From Gongronella butleri (Eukaryota > Mucoromycota > Mucoromycetes > Mucorales > Cunninghamellaceae), in NCBI GenBank assembly GCA_025201375.1, contig JAIWZP010000011.1:1-64000 (forward strand): a stretch of DNA of 64,000 nt. Direction: 5' to 3'. Made by a program: the position numbers and the translations under genes. Numbering within the stretch: the first letter of the stretch is position 1; every line of letters begins with the position of its first letter. The notes beneath the pieces are model-generated. The model saw nothing but the letters and a program-made list of their open reading frames with translations, ran no database searches and was not told the origin of the DNA. This document shows, piece by piece, positions 33,449-44,354 of the stretch.

Positions 33449-33999
33449 AAAAAAAAACTTTTTAGTATTGTACCCAGCAAATAAATGCATGGCCCTGGGA
33501 CCCTGTCGCTCTTTTTCTATCTTTTTTTTTTTTTTTGTTCGTGCGCAGTTGCGTTGTCCTTTTTGCTCGTTTTTCTTTTTTCTTTTTTCTTTTTTTTTTC
33601 TGCTAGTCATACCCCAAAGCACCTGGACGGTGAACATGAGGATCATGAGCACGGTGCACACCGATTTGAGCTCGCCGGAAAAGATCCTTTTTGGGTGCAA
33701 GCAGCGAAAACGGTCGCCCTGCCATATGGAATAGATGAGGAATGCCATCGTGTAGACGTAAAGCGAGCAACGCTCTAATTTTGGGAGAAAATGGGCAGAT
33801 GGTCAGCCATCCGGTCTCAATTGCCCTTCAATGGCGCTGCAAAGGGGCTTACCGAGATACGTAAAATCACTGCAATGGCGCAACAGCAATGAATAAAAAA
33901 TAAAAAAGGGTCAGTGCATCTGATTTTCGCTGTTTTCAGGTCGTGTGGTCGGTCAAATATATCGTCGTTGGTGAAGGAGGACCCCTACCTCAAATGCAT
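31594..33999 (-). CDS. Seven-TM receptor-like protein, paralog A
   Basis: Eight exons on the minus strand (33999-33989, 33869-33853, 33774-33613, 33390-33281, 33148-33006, 32929-32829, 32764-32481, 32397-31594), 543 residues. I do not recognise the family. Seven hydrophobic segments lie at about 12-28, 47-63, 105-125, 142-163, 175-191, 223-244 and 259-280. Basic residues gather in loops 1, 3 and 5 (DRFRCLHPKR, LAKKSF, RFKRLI), so by the positive-inside rule the N-terminus is outside and the tail inside, as in GPCR-like receptors. Blocks shared with paralogs B and C: HLSDF-x-YLER, IFSGELKS, FW-x-Y-x-SN, FPVLQWYY, CIDGLT and NKFA. The 263-residue tail has LSQRITSFIEERS (378-390), KTFMAPMNP (424-432) and WLRSSPSRR (528-536). 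Intron 3 carries a run of about 33 A. Confidence 0.78.
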
Positions 34000-34954
34000 G
34001 CTGCTTCAATCGAAAAAAAAGAGAGGGTGGTTCGAGAGCCAAAAGAAAGAAGAGAAGGGACGAAATTGACATCTCAGCGCAGTATACCAAATTAAAAAAA
34101 AGGGCCACGGACGTGTGCGCGGCGTTTAACAGGGTGTCAATCGATCTCAGAAACTCATTACTTTTCCTGGTTTTGTGTCACCTAGTTGCGTGGACCCACA
34201 GATGGGTAAAATGGATTAGAAAATAGGCACGCACCGTAGAAATGCAAGGTCCACCGGCCTTTTTTTAGCCTGCATTATCCGTCTCATCCCCCCCCAATTT
34301 GTCTCGCAGGACGCGTACGGGGGGCGCACAGCATCGTTTTGTTTTCTTTTTACTTGGGTCGCGCATGTGTGTGTGTTTTTGTGGGGTGGTGGGAACCCAC
34401 GGCCTCCCCTTTTTTTTTTTCCTTCCCGCGGCCATAGAATAAGAGAATCGAGGTCATTGTTCATGGTTTAAACTCTTTTTTGTTTCCCTTGGTTGGTCGA
34501 GTGTGGACTTTTGGGCCCTTGGCTTGACTCATCCCAATTTGGCACCTGCTGCTGCAGCGGCACGCGCGAGAAAAATTGGCCAATTAGGTTTTTTTCAGCC
34601 TAACCTCGCTCCTTGACGGAGATGAGCTTCATTTTAGGTTTGCCCAATGAGTCGCGTGGGGCCCACAGGCGCCGCTCGTTTTGCCCAAAAGCGATTTCCC
34701 GCTCAGACGGGTGGGTCCAGGACAATCATGTGTCGAGATGGACTGAAAAAAAAAAAAAAAAAAAAAAAGCAACCTTGCCCCCTGTTCATGCACAAGATTC
34801 CATCTCAAATTGACGTGAGAAAATATAAAAGAGGGCGAGAAGGACAGGGATCTCAAAGGAAAGATCTCTGATGTTTAATATTAGATGGAGGGAAAACGAG
34901 GGAAAAAGAGCCATGATTTGCCTGCACGGCGTTCCTTTTTTTTTTTTTTTTTGT
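34000..34954. other. Intergenic, promoter of paralog A
   Basis: 955 bp without a gene. It holds TGACTCA (34525-34531), a Gcn4/AP-1 core about 530 bp upstream of paralog A, several long A/T runs (for example 34745-34768) and a T run at 34937-34952 in the 3' flank of paralog B. No other feature is evident. Confidence 0.4.
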
Positions 34955-37454
34955 TTAGAATCGCGGCTGGCGGCGACTTGGTGATGATCTGAGCCAATCG
35001 GATTGTTGCTGATCTCCTAGTGTTGGTGAGAGCGCGTCCGAGGACGCGGTGGGTTCGTAATAAGAGGGATAGAGTGCAGATTGGTATTGTCCGCGGCGCG
35101 ATGAGGATGATGCGAGTGGTTGTGGCTGTGGTGGAGGTGGTGGGTGGTGTGCTGGTGGTGGGGATGGCTGGTGGAGGTGGCGGGCAGTTTGGATGTTGTA
35201 TTGGGGCTTGTTGAGCGATGATGGTTGCTGCTGGAAGCTGCTAATTTCAGAGCCGAATTCGTCAAAGGACACGTTGCCGTGTGTCTGGCTCGCGTACGAC
35301 GTGAGTGGGACGGTGTCCGAGAGCGATGCGGGGTAATCGACGCTCATGGGGCTCATTGGCCTTAAGAATGTCTTGCTTTCGTGGCGGAGAGGTGCGCCGC
35401 TGCCTGCGGACGACGATGGCTGCGTCATGGATGGCGTGTTGGTCGTGGTGGGTGACAATGGCCCGCGCTCAAACGTCTGGTGGAACGACGTCGTGGGCAC
35501 GTCCACCATGCGATGCCCGCCTTGGAACCGATCGCCAATATAAGTCGACACACGACGACTAAAACGTTTGTATGCGCTCTCCTTGGCCTCCGTCTGCTGC
35601 ACCGTGTGCATCTGACGCGTATTGGCCGACATCGAGTACGCGTGTGTCTGGCTACGCGGATCCTCCTTGCTCGCTCCCATCGACGACCCGTCCATCGTGC
35701 TCACTCCCACAAATGACTTCAATGGGTGGAACACCGCAATCTTTGTAGAAAGCAAAAAAAAAAAAAAAAAAAAAAAAAAGGGAAACGTGTCAGTGTCGGC
35801 AAAATTCTTAAAAAAAAAGCGCGCCAAACGCGTCCATCGCCTCCCCAAAAAAAAGGACCATTGGCTTTTTCCGCACGAGAGACGCGTGGAGACGCGTGAA
35901 AACGCGTGCAACCATCACTCATCGCCCATTTGACTCTTTTGCCTTCATTCTTGCTGAATGCGTGCGATTTCCACGTTTTCTTCTCTCTTTTTTCGTAAAA
36001 ACTTACAAAGAGAATGTAGAGAATGAGGGCATTGATGTTGATGTTGGCGAGGACGCAGTCCGAGGCAAATTTGTTTTGTGCAATGACTTGGTACGTGACA
36101 CCGTCGATGCAAAAGACGAAAAACGAAAACGAGTACAAGTATTGACACATGCCCATGAGGATGTTGATGTCCTTGAAATAATTCAGCTTGCTGATGACGG
36201 ATGGATTGGTGCTGCTCTTTTTTGCCTGGTGAATCATGTGGCGGAAGCGGCGGTGCGTGCGCAATGCGAGCGTCGCCGTGATAAAAACTAAACACAATGA
36301 AGTTGAGCTGGGTCGCGTCATTTTTTTTTTGACCTTTAGCCCTTACTTTCGGCCGCATAGCCAATGCCGATGATGTATTCAACGCGGGGATCATAATGGT
36401 AATACCACTGTAACACGGGAAACAGGGCCAAGGTAACAATGGCCCTAAATAAACAAAAGGGTTGAGCCATTGATCCCCAATGGGCGATTTGTGTCACGCG
36501 AGGGCGAATAAAAAAAACTTTACCACCCAATGTAGAACACAAACTCAAATGAACTCATGAAGCTTCTCTTGGCCACTCGGTTCGATAAGTCTAGAGGAAA
36601 TAAAGAAAATAGAAGTTGCTTTAGCCGAAAGTGATGCAGAACGAGCCCATGGATTTTTTTCCATTTTTTTTTTTTTTTTTTTTACAATTCCAAAAGCACT
36701 GAAGCATAAAGTACAAGCTTGTCTGGATGGAGAAGGACGCTGCTTGGATGTACGCGGCGATCTTGAAAAGGAAAAAATAAGTCATTTTTGTCTCGGCCTT
36801 GTCTCCCCCGTTTGTCCTGGAGGGCCCATTGGCCCGTGAAAACGAAGCGGGCTTGCGCTTGCGCCCCCCTTTTTTCGGTCAATGCGATCCGCGCGTTGGG
36901 TTTGCTCGTCACTGGGCTTACAGAGGCAATATTGATGTCGTTTAGGGAATACTCTGTCAATGGCTTGCTGATGCCGACACCATTGACGATCACGAAGCCG
37001 TTTTTGTACTTTATGTAGGTGACCATCACGTCCCACGACACCTGCAGCGACATCATCGAGATCATCAGCACGGTGCAGATCGATTTTAGCTCGCCAGAGA
37101 AGATTTTGCGTGGATTGAGGCATTGAAATTTGTCGCTCTGGTACACCGAATACATAAAGTATGCCATCGTGTACAGATACATGGTGCATCGCTCTAAAAC
37201 AATGGAAAATCGCGCCGCATGCAATCAAAAGAATGTTCCTACGCCCCAAAGCGTTTTTCGGGCCCTCTGTCAGCTCTGAGTGTCTCAGATGTTTACCTAG
37301 AAATGTAAAGTCACTGTATATTGAAAAAGAAAAAAAAAAGAAAAAAGAAAAAGAGATCAGTGCCTGAAACGACGCAAAAAACGCCTACGACGCGCAAACA
37401 GCCGCGATCGGTCGCTTCAAGGCGATTGTGTCGTTGAATGTACCTCAGATGCAT
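34955..37454 (-). CDS. Seven-TM receptor-like protein, paralog B
   Basis: Eight exons on the minus strand (37454-37444, 37313-37297, 37193-36922, 36761-36686, 36590-36524, 36444-36347, 36287-36007, 35740-34955), 535 residues. It aligns with paralog A over all seven hydrophobic segments: MHLSDFTFLERC, IFSGELKSICTVLM, KRSFMSSFEF, ALFPVLQWYY, CIDGVT and NKFASD. The tail has FSRRVSTYIGDRF, KTFLRPMSPMSVD and, at its end, WLRSSPSRRQPRF, so its three motifs match those of A in order. The tail is rich in Ser, Thr, His and Pro. Compared with A and C it lacks the intron after TM2 and has an extra phase-1 intron inside the TM3-loop exon; total coding length up to that point is the same. It is divergent to the Cys-rich gene at 37923. 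Confidence 0.78.
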
Positions 37455-37922
37455 GATGAACAGCTACAAAAGAGTGATGAGGTCCAGGGGGATAAAGGAA
37501 GGGAGGGGGTAGTGATCAAAGAGTGGGAGAAAAAAAAAAGGGACAAAGAGAAAGAAAACCGCAAATCCAAGGGCATGGTCAATGTGCGCAAGCAATGAAA
37601 ATGCTGTTGGGCACAGATGCGAAAAAAGCTTAGGTGATTGGCCATTTTTGTCGCCTTGTGTGACCACACGCGTCATTATGGGTCGAAGGTGACACACGGC
37701 CAGTTTGCCCCCCTTTTTTCGCGAGATGGACAAAAAAAAATACAAAAGATCAAGGAAAACCAAGAGCCCGCGGACATTCAATTCGATAATGAAAAGAAAA
37801 AAAAAAACGAGGCCGGTGCTCAATTGCAAATCAATTAGCTAGGAACGAAGCCCGTCCAGGTTTCTTTTTTGCTTTTTCTTTTTGTCTTCTCTCTTTTTTT
37901 TTTTTTTGTTTCTCAATTTCTC
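37455..37922. promoter_or_regulatory. Divergent promoter, paralog B / Cys-rich protein
   Basis: 468 bp between opposite start codons. Both genes code for probable cell-surface proteins. A T-rich tract (37860-37912) precedes the Cys-rich gene, and ACACGCGTCA lies near 37667. No clear TATA box is seen. Confidence 0.4.
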
Positions 37923-38504
37923 ATGATGAAATCGTCGACCATGCCCCGCACGCTGTTTCTGCTCATTGCGCTTCTTGTCGCTGTGACGCACGCATTCGAG
38001 GAGCAAGGATTCAGCCTGCTTGGTAAGCGCGACATTAGCAAATTGCCGTTTGATACGCTTTCGGGCACGTCGTGCGGTGTGCCTGACGTGTGCAAGAACC
38101 TGAACGTGGCTGTTACGTGTCGTTGCAACGACGTTGTGACGGTGTGCCAACCCCAGCAAGGCAAGGGCTACTGCTGGGGCTCGTCGTCGCTGACCCAGAG
38201 CACGGGTTGTCCTTCGATCCCTTCGTCGTGCTCTGGCTCCTTCAATGGCACTGCCAGCTGCCTTTGCAGCTCGTCCGGCGTCCTCTGCGTCGATGGCTCG
38301 CGCAACTATTGCTACGGCACCGTCAGCAACGGCGCCGTCACATTGACCACACTTCCCACCGCCTCCTCCGCCTCCGCCTCGGTCTCGTCGTCGTCCGCCC
38401 CCTCCAGCCAGCCCTCCACCAGCAGCGCCTCCACCACCATCGCCTCGTCGTCGGCCATTGTCGCCGCCATCCTTGTCTTGACCGTCGCGGCCGCTTTGAA
38501 TTAG
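37923..38504 (+). CDS. Cys-rich secreted protein, probably GPI-anchored
   Basis: Single exon, 193 residues, family not recognised. It has a signal peptide (MMKSSTMPR then LFLLIALLVAVTHA), a mature region with 12 Cys, a Ser/Thr/Ala-rich stalk of about 40 residues and a hydrophobic end (IVAAILVLTVAAALN) without a basic tail, which is the layout of a GPI-anchored cell-wall or plasma-membrane protein. The 12 Cys form two tandem modules, each C-x5-6-C-x8-9-C-x-C-x6-C-x6-8-C ending YCWG or YCYG, so the gene arose by internal duplication. A possible N-glycosylation site is NGT in module 2. A second ATG three bases later would not change the prediction. It sits inside the seven-TM gene cluster, on the opposite strand. 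Confidence 0.75.
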   Translation: MMKSSTMPRTLFLLIALLVAVTHAFEEQGFSLLGKRDISKLPFDTLSGTSCGVPDVCKNLNVAVTCRCNDVVTVCQPQQGKGYCWGSSSLTQSTGCPSIPSSCSGSFNGTASCLCSSSGVLCVDGSRNYCYGTVSNGAVTLTTLPTASSASASVSSSSAPSSQPSTSSASTTIASSSAIVAAILVLTVAAALN

Positions 38505-39065
38505 ACAGGTTTTTTTTTTCTTTTTTTTCTTTTTCTTTTCTGCAAGTCATTTACACGCATTGCCCTCTGGTCCTGTTTTACTTTTCTTTGTTTTTCCCCT
38601 TTTTCCCATCCCCCTTTTGTTCCCCGTTCCCCCAATTGCCTCTTTCTTTACCTCGCGCCAATTTGATGGTCTTATTTACCGCCATAAAGCCCATACCTTT
38701 ACTGTCTGTCCTTTTTTTTTGACACCTTGCACCCGAATAAAGCAAGAAAGACAGAAATTCTCAATTTCTTTGTTTGTGACACGAGATGATCCTATTACGG
38801 GCTGGCCTGGACCTTTTGGCCCCCTAGGTGTGCTCCTCCTGATTCTCGGCCTTGGTGCAACACGTCATTTTTTTTTCTGGCTCTTGTCCCTTTTGTTTCG
38901 CGGGGCACAATAAATGCGAATTCGATGATGTAGTCATTAAGCATTTTATTACATGTGTGCGTGTGGGAGGGGGGAAGGGCTGGAGATGAAAAGTGTGCTT
39001 TGAGAAAAAAAAATAGAGAATCGACAAAAATAGAGTGTAAAATGGACAGTGCGCCGCGCCAAAAC
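38505..39065. other. Convergent 3' flanks
   Basis: 561 bp between the stop codons of the Cys-rich gene (+) and paralog C (-). It is T-rich on the left and includes AATAAA at about 38737 and CACAATAAATG at about 38907. No gene is seen. Confidence 0.45.
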
Positions 39066-40905
39066 CTATTGGTAGCCGTAGCGCTGGGTCTCGTGTGGGT
39101 TGATGACTGAAAAGGTGACGGGCTGCGCAGAATAAGGATCGTGGATGGCAATTTCGCGCGGATGCTGGCGAAGAGGAGGCGGGGACACGGGTGGTGGTGG
39201 CGAGTACGCGTGCACTTCCTCGTGGCGCTCATCCTCTGGTGTCATGGGCCGCACAAACACCGGGTCTGTGGCCCTGGACGTCTTGTCCGTGGATGGCTGG
39301 TTGCGATGGTCAATAAAATTGTTCACGCGCTGGCTAAATCGGCTCTGGTTCATTTCCACGTCGTCGACGCCATTGGATGACGGCTTGAACGTCGAGTTCT
39401 CGTTCATCGTGTTTGTGTTGAATTGACGACGCGGGTGGAACGTCATGATCTGGCATTGGAAAAACGAAAAAAAAAACCGACGCGTCAGTCTCTTTTCTTT
39501 TTTTCTTTTTTTTTGAGTTGCGCGTGCTTACAAAGAGCAAATAGTAAAAGACGACACAAATGTTGGCATTGGAGATGACAACGTCCGATGCAAACTTGTT
39601 GGCGGCAATGGTCTTGGACGTGAGACCGTCGACGCACAAAATCAAAAACGACGAGCCGTACGAAAAGAGCACGAGGCAGATGAAATTGTTCATCACCTTG
39701 AAATAGCGCAGCTTGGCAATCACGGACGACGACGCGTTCTTCTTTTGCACCGTGCGAATCAGGCGCGCAAAGCGGCGGTTGTTGCGAATACCCAAGATCG
39801 CGGTGAAAATGGCTGTAAAAAGGAAAGACAAAGATGAGTCCCCATGATTTACGCGATTCCAATGGCACTCACTCTCAATGCTGTAGGCAAGCTGAGGCAC
39901 CACTTCACGCTGCAGCTGGTTGTCGCGATAATACCATTGGAGAATGGGGAACATGGCCATGCTGCAAAGAGCCCTGCAAAAAAAAAAAAAAAAAAAAAAA
40001 AAAAGTCAATGTCAACCCTTTTATTTTTTTTGTCCCTGGCACTTGGCTCGCCTCCCTCTTACCAGACCACAGTGAAACGGAATTCCCAGGAGCTCATGAA
40101 GCTGCGCTTGACAATGGAATTGCTGATATAGTTCCAAAAGCATTGCACGAGGAAAAAGAGACCGGTTTCGATCGAAAAAGCGATGCATTGCACGTAATCA
40201 ATATCCTACAGAAACGGTGGCTGTGAGCGACTCGCACGTGTCTCGGCCACGGATTGGCCAGCTCAAGAGGGGGGATTAGAAACGCATACACTGCTCAAGA
40301 TTTTGAAGTCTGGTCGCCACATCACATATGGCGTCGACATGACGGGGCCCGTAGGACCATAGGGCGCGCTAAAGCCCTCATTGTACTTGATGACAACACC
40401 AGTCACATCTGCAGGGAAATCAAGGATGGAAGAGAAAACGTGTCAATCGCACGAAATCGCTCAGGTTTAGGCCCGATTTCATCCACATGGCCCGCGGTTT
40501 CCGCTCATTCCACCGTCTCAGTCGTGCATTGCGATCCTTTTTTTACCTGCTGTTGCCTGTATTAGTGTCATTAGCATCAATAGTAGTGTGAGGATGCTTT
40601 TCAATTCGCCCGTGAAAATCTTGGACGGTCTCAGCGACTGGAATCGATCGTATTTCGCAAGCGAATAAAGAAGGTATGCCCCAAGGTAAACATACGTGAA
40701 TGTTCTCTCTGCACGTTGAAGAAAAAAAAATGGGAAAAATGAGATCGGTCGCTCAGTCGTAGTCGTGCGCTGCGCAGTGTCGCTTACCAAGGTATGAAAA
40801 GTCGCTAAGGTTGTGGAGAGAAAGAAAAAAAAAAAAGGAAATCAATGCCATTATTCTATGCGTCCCACAGCACTGGTAAAGGGATTTGTACCTGAGATGT
40901 GTCAT
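39066..40905 (-). CDS. Seven-TM receptor-like protein, paralog C (short tail)
   Basis: Eight exons on the minus strand (40905-40892, 40804-40788, 40708-40547, 40408-40290, 40205-40063, 39973-39873, 39812-39532, 39449-39066), 406 residues. Same family as A and B: MTHLSDFSYLERT, IFTGELKSI, CFWNYISN, KRSFMSSWEF, MFPILQWYY, CVDGLT and NKFASD. Exon lengths match A closely (17, 162, 143, 101 and 281 nt versus 17, 162, 143, 101 and 284), so gene structure predates the duplications. The exposed loop after TM2 is different (Pro/Gly-rich), and the cytosolic tail is only about 125 residues. The tail keeps FSQRVNNFIDHRN and FVRPMTPED but ends in RYGYQ without the WLRSSPSRR motif of A and B. Confidence 0.76.
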
Positions 40906-42467
40906 GGTATAATAGTGAATTGAGCAAAAAGGCTCGGATGAAAAAGAAAAAGGGAAAAACAATGAAAAAAAAGAACAGCAACCTTAAGATCCAATGCTTT
41001 GAATGAAAAAAATAGACAGTGCTGGGTGAATTGGGCCGTGTTGCTTGCAGTTTTTTTAAGGTTCAGCAAGCTTTGTTCTCCGCGTGCCTCAATAAGACTC
41101 ACATGGGCGGGTGCAACTGTGCACTAGCTGCTTTCAAGATCCTAAAATCGCACAGAGTTCGATCGATTCATTTATGCTTGTCACAGCCACTGGCGTTGCA
41201 CGGATGGATACAAAGCAAAGGCCGAAAAAAAAAAGAATGCAAATATGCAAATGTGCAACATTTAAGCGCTTGCTGCAACGAAATGAAGCGGTCTTTTGTT
41301 CAGGTACATGAAAAAATAGAGCGCGGGGCGGGCTCCTTTTTTGGCCGGCCCCTAATTTCATTTGCACCAGTGAGATTGATTTGCTGATCTCGATGCAAGT
41401 TCCAAGAAAGCGCGCCCAAATTCTTTTTTTTTTTTTTGCAAGGGCCCGGCTTCCCCAATTGAGGGCCAACTTTGGGTGACACAACCTTGATTGGAACACA
41501 TCACCGCTTTCCAACTTTATTTTTTTTTTCTCGCCGCGCTGGCATTGCCTATTTCCTATTGATAATTATTTCCTCGATTGATGCTCGGCCCTCATCCTTC
41601 GTGGGGAACGCACGATACACTTTGCTCCCCCCCCATCTCACCCTTTCGCAGCCCTTCCCCCCATTTTCTCATCTACATCGGCAGCGCTCGTGCGCATACA
41701 TACTCCGTTTTCTCGCCAACCTTGCCTTTGCCCACGCTCCACCTTGCCCAATTCCTCCATACTTGAAGACAAAACAGGGTGCACCCGAGACCCCATGCCG
41801 TGTCACCCTGAACACCAAGTCTTAAATAGCTTTTTTCTTCTCCACAATACGTGCTCAGTGCGCGCCGTTTTTGTCTTTTTTTCGGATTTAGAGATGAATC
41901 GAAAGATGGCAACGAGCTCGTGCACTGCCATTATGTGCCTTTGTCCTTCATTGCACTGCGCAGATGCACTGTCCAACACTAATTGATAGAAGAGGAGCTT
42001 GCTTGCACGGCACGCCAAGGAAAGCAAGACTCCGCGTATGCACATGCTTGCATCTCCCTCTTTCTCTCTTTTCCGAGCGACTTTTGGCATTTGCAATGTT
42101 CATTTGGAATGGCCAAAGCGCGAAAAAAAAAAAAAAAAAGAAAAGAAAAAGAAAAAGAAACAACACAATTGCTTGGTACTGGTAGGTACGTTGCCTCGCG
42201 CGTACCCCATTTGGCAACCGTCATTTGCTCTGATCAGGCGGACTTTGCTTTCGTGCGACGCCCTGCCATTGGTCAAATGCGTGCATCCGCTGGCCTTTTT
42301 ACATCCATCCATCTCTACTCACGCATCCATCCATCCCATTTTTGGCATCAAACGATGCGCCAGAGCTAGGGCTTTCGGATGGATCCCATTTTAATGCCCA
42401 ATTCTCAATTTTGCAAAAACATTTGAGGAAGTGATTTCGAAAACCTGTCTTGCGACACGCAAAGTTC
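40906..42467. other. Intergenic, no gene seen
   Basis: 1.56 kb of mixed composition with several A/T runs (for example 41428-41438 and 42123-42139). Short open frames exist on both strands, but none has a recognisable product, a codon pattern like the flanking exons or splice partners. Confidence 0.45.
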
Positions 42468-42550
42468 TCCGATATGGCCGAGTGGTTTAAGGCGACACGC
42501 TTAAGACGTGTTGTGCGTAAGCACGCGTGGGTTCGAACCCCACTGTCGGA
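42468..42550 (+). tRNA. tRNA-Leu (anticodon UAA)
   Basis: 83 nt fold into a complete class II tRNA: acceptor TCCGATA with TGTCGGA, D arm GCCGAGTGGTTTAAGGC, anticodon stem ACACG/CGTGT around loop CTTAAGA (anticodon TAA), long variable arm GTGC-GTAA-GCAC and T arm GTGGG-TTCGAAC-CCCAC. No intron. The A and B box promoters (TGGCCGAGTGG and GGTTCGAACCC) are intact. A T-rich tract follows. Confidence 0.97.
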
Positions 42551-43009
42551 AATATCATTATTTTTCGGCCAGTCGTGCATCTTGAACCACGTTTTGCAGT
42601 TGATCGAGGCATCAACTTTTGCCCTTTTTTAATGTTTTTTTTGGCCCATGACATTTTTTTTCTTTTTTTTCTTTTTGCCACCAGTAGATGGGTGGACAAG
42701 GCGAGAGAGGCGATTGAGCAAAACAATGCTGCGACTGCCGTGGCACAGGATCGATTTGCGCGTGATTGCTTTTTGCGCATAACCAATAGACAGATGTCCC
42801 ACTTTCGGGGACGCACGCGATCAGCATATGCTTCATGAAACATTGAAGCTTTACTTGTCATGTCTTCATTGCGTCTTGAGCTCCAAATACCAATGAAAAA
42901 AAAAAAAGGGTGACTTGAACGCATTACCATAGTGTTTTACGTTTTTTCCATTCATTTTTATTCTCAGTGGACAAAATCTGTCGCGCGCTGTCAACTCCAG
43001 GTCCGCAGG

Positions 43010-44110
43010 AGTGCACTGCACTACACTATACAAAACATATGCACATTTGACTTTCGAAAGCGACAAAGCGTGTTTTTCGAACTTTGCAGGATCGCTGTTC
43101 CTCCAGAATAAAATTTACAGCCCTAATTACCTGCCGAACGACAGCAGGCTGATCACCCTCGGGCTTCTTAATTTTTTTTTGAGAAGAGAAGTGATGATAT
43201 ACACAAGTGGACACGTTTGGCCGTGATTCATCGAGTAAAACGCGCGAGGTAATATTTTGGCTCTGGTTTTCACTTGCAAACGCTAGTTTCAAGATTCCTC
43301 GGGACTGAGTGACACGATTTGCGAAAAAAACTTGGAATCATTGGAGTCTTGAGCCGACTATACCGTGCTCTAAATTTGGAGCCATATGGTCAGGCTCATC
43401 GGGAGAAACGCGTAAAACATTATTTTAGCGCTGGGTTTTCACTAGCAAACACGAATCTCAAGATTTCTCAAGACTGAGCGATCCGATTCACGAGAAAAAT
43501 TAACACTGTTGGAGAATTGGGTCAGCCATCAACTGGTCCAAATTGGGGACCAGATGAGCAAGTTTCTTATGAAGTGCCAGTTTCATAGGCGTAAAGGGGG
43601 CTTAATCGTCACCATTTGATCTTGTACGGCGGCAACGGCTGAGCGCTTCGACGCGTAAGTCACCTCAAATGAACGAGCGGCCAAACGCGGTAAAAGCGCT
43701 TGTAGCTTTGGGACATCGCGTCGAATTCTCGGCGAGTTGGCCTTGAGGGGTCTTTTTGTTCCAGATTTGGCCCTGATTTTACGCGAAATGCATATTCTCA
43801 GGACTACGGTAATTGATCCGATCTCTGAAAAAACTTGCCATCGTCGGAATTCTGTGCTCAGCATCCTCTAGCTCGAATATAGTACCCGATGAACAAGATC
43901 CGGAGAACGCGTCCTGCAAAATGGTGGTAAGATTCTTTCCATTCTGGTAGCGTAGGCGACAACGGCCTAAAGTATCAGCGCGTGAGTCACCTCAAATGAA
44001 TCAGCGATCAAACGCGGTAAAAGCGCATGCGTTTTCGAACATTGGCTTGAGATCTCGGCGACTTAGTGTGCAATGGCTCTGAAACTCACTCTTTCGGTTT
44101 TAATTAGGCA
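43010..44110 (+). repeat. Degenerate tandem repeats
   Basis: Positions 43075-43130 hold a fragment of the dispersed element (TTTTTCGAACTTT, then CTCCAGAATAAAATTTACAG, compared with 15620-15670). From 43225 to about 43560 two units of about 170 bp repeat: the blocks AAAACGCGCGAGGTAATATT and GAAACGCGTAAAACATTATT start units that share TTTCAAGATTCCTCGGGACT-like ends. From about 43610 to 44110 two units of about 350 bp share CACCTCAAATGAA and AAACGCGGTAAAAGCGC. No protein frame is conserved. Confidence 0.6.
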
Positions 44111-44354
44111 AATCTGATGCTGGATCGACTTTTTTTGCGTGCCTGTTCATATTCACAAATTTGAGCTTCTACAAGCGTGAAAAATATCAGTCAGCATTCC
44201 AGCAAGTGCCTGAGAAAATGTACAAAATCACGAACGTCATCTGTTTTGTATTTTTATTTGTTGTTGTGCACAAATACCGTAAAGCATTTGATCGTCCACG
44301 TTTCGATCTCGGTGGTAGACGCTAGACAGAAACGGACACATTCTACAGTATCAT

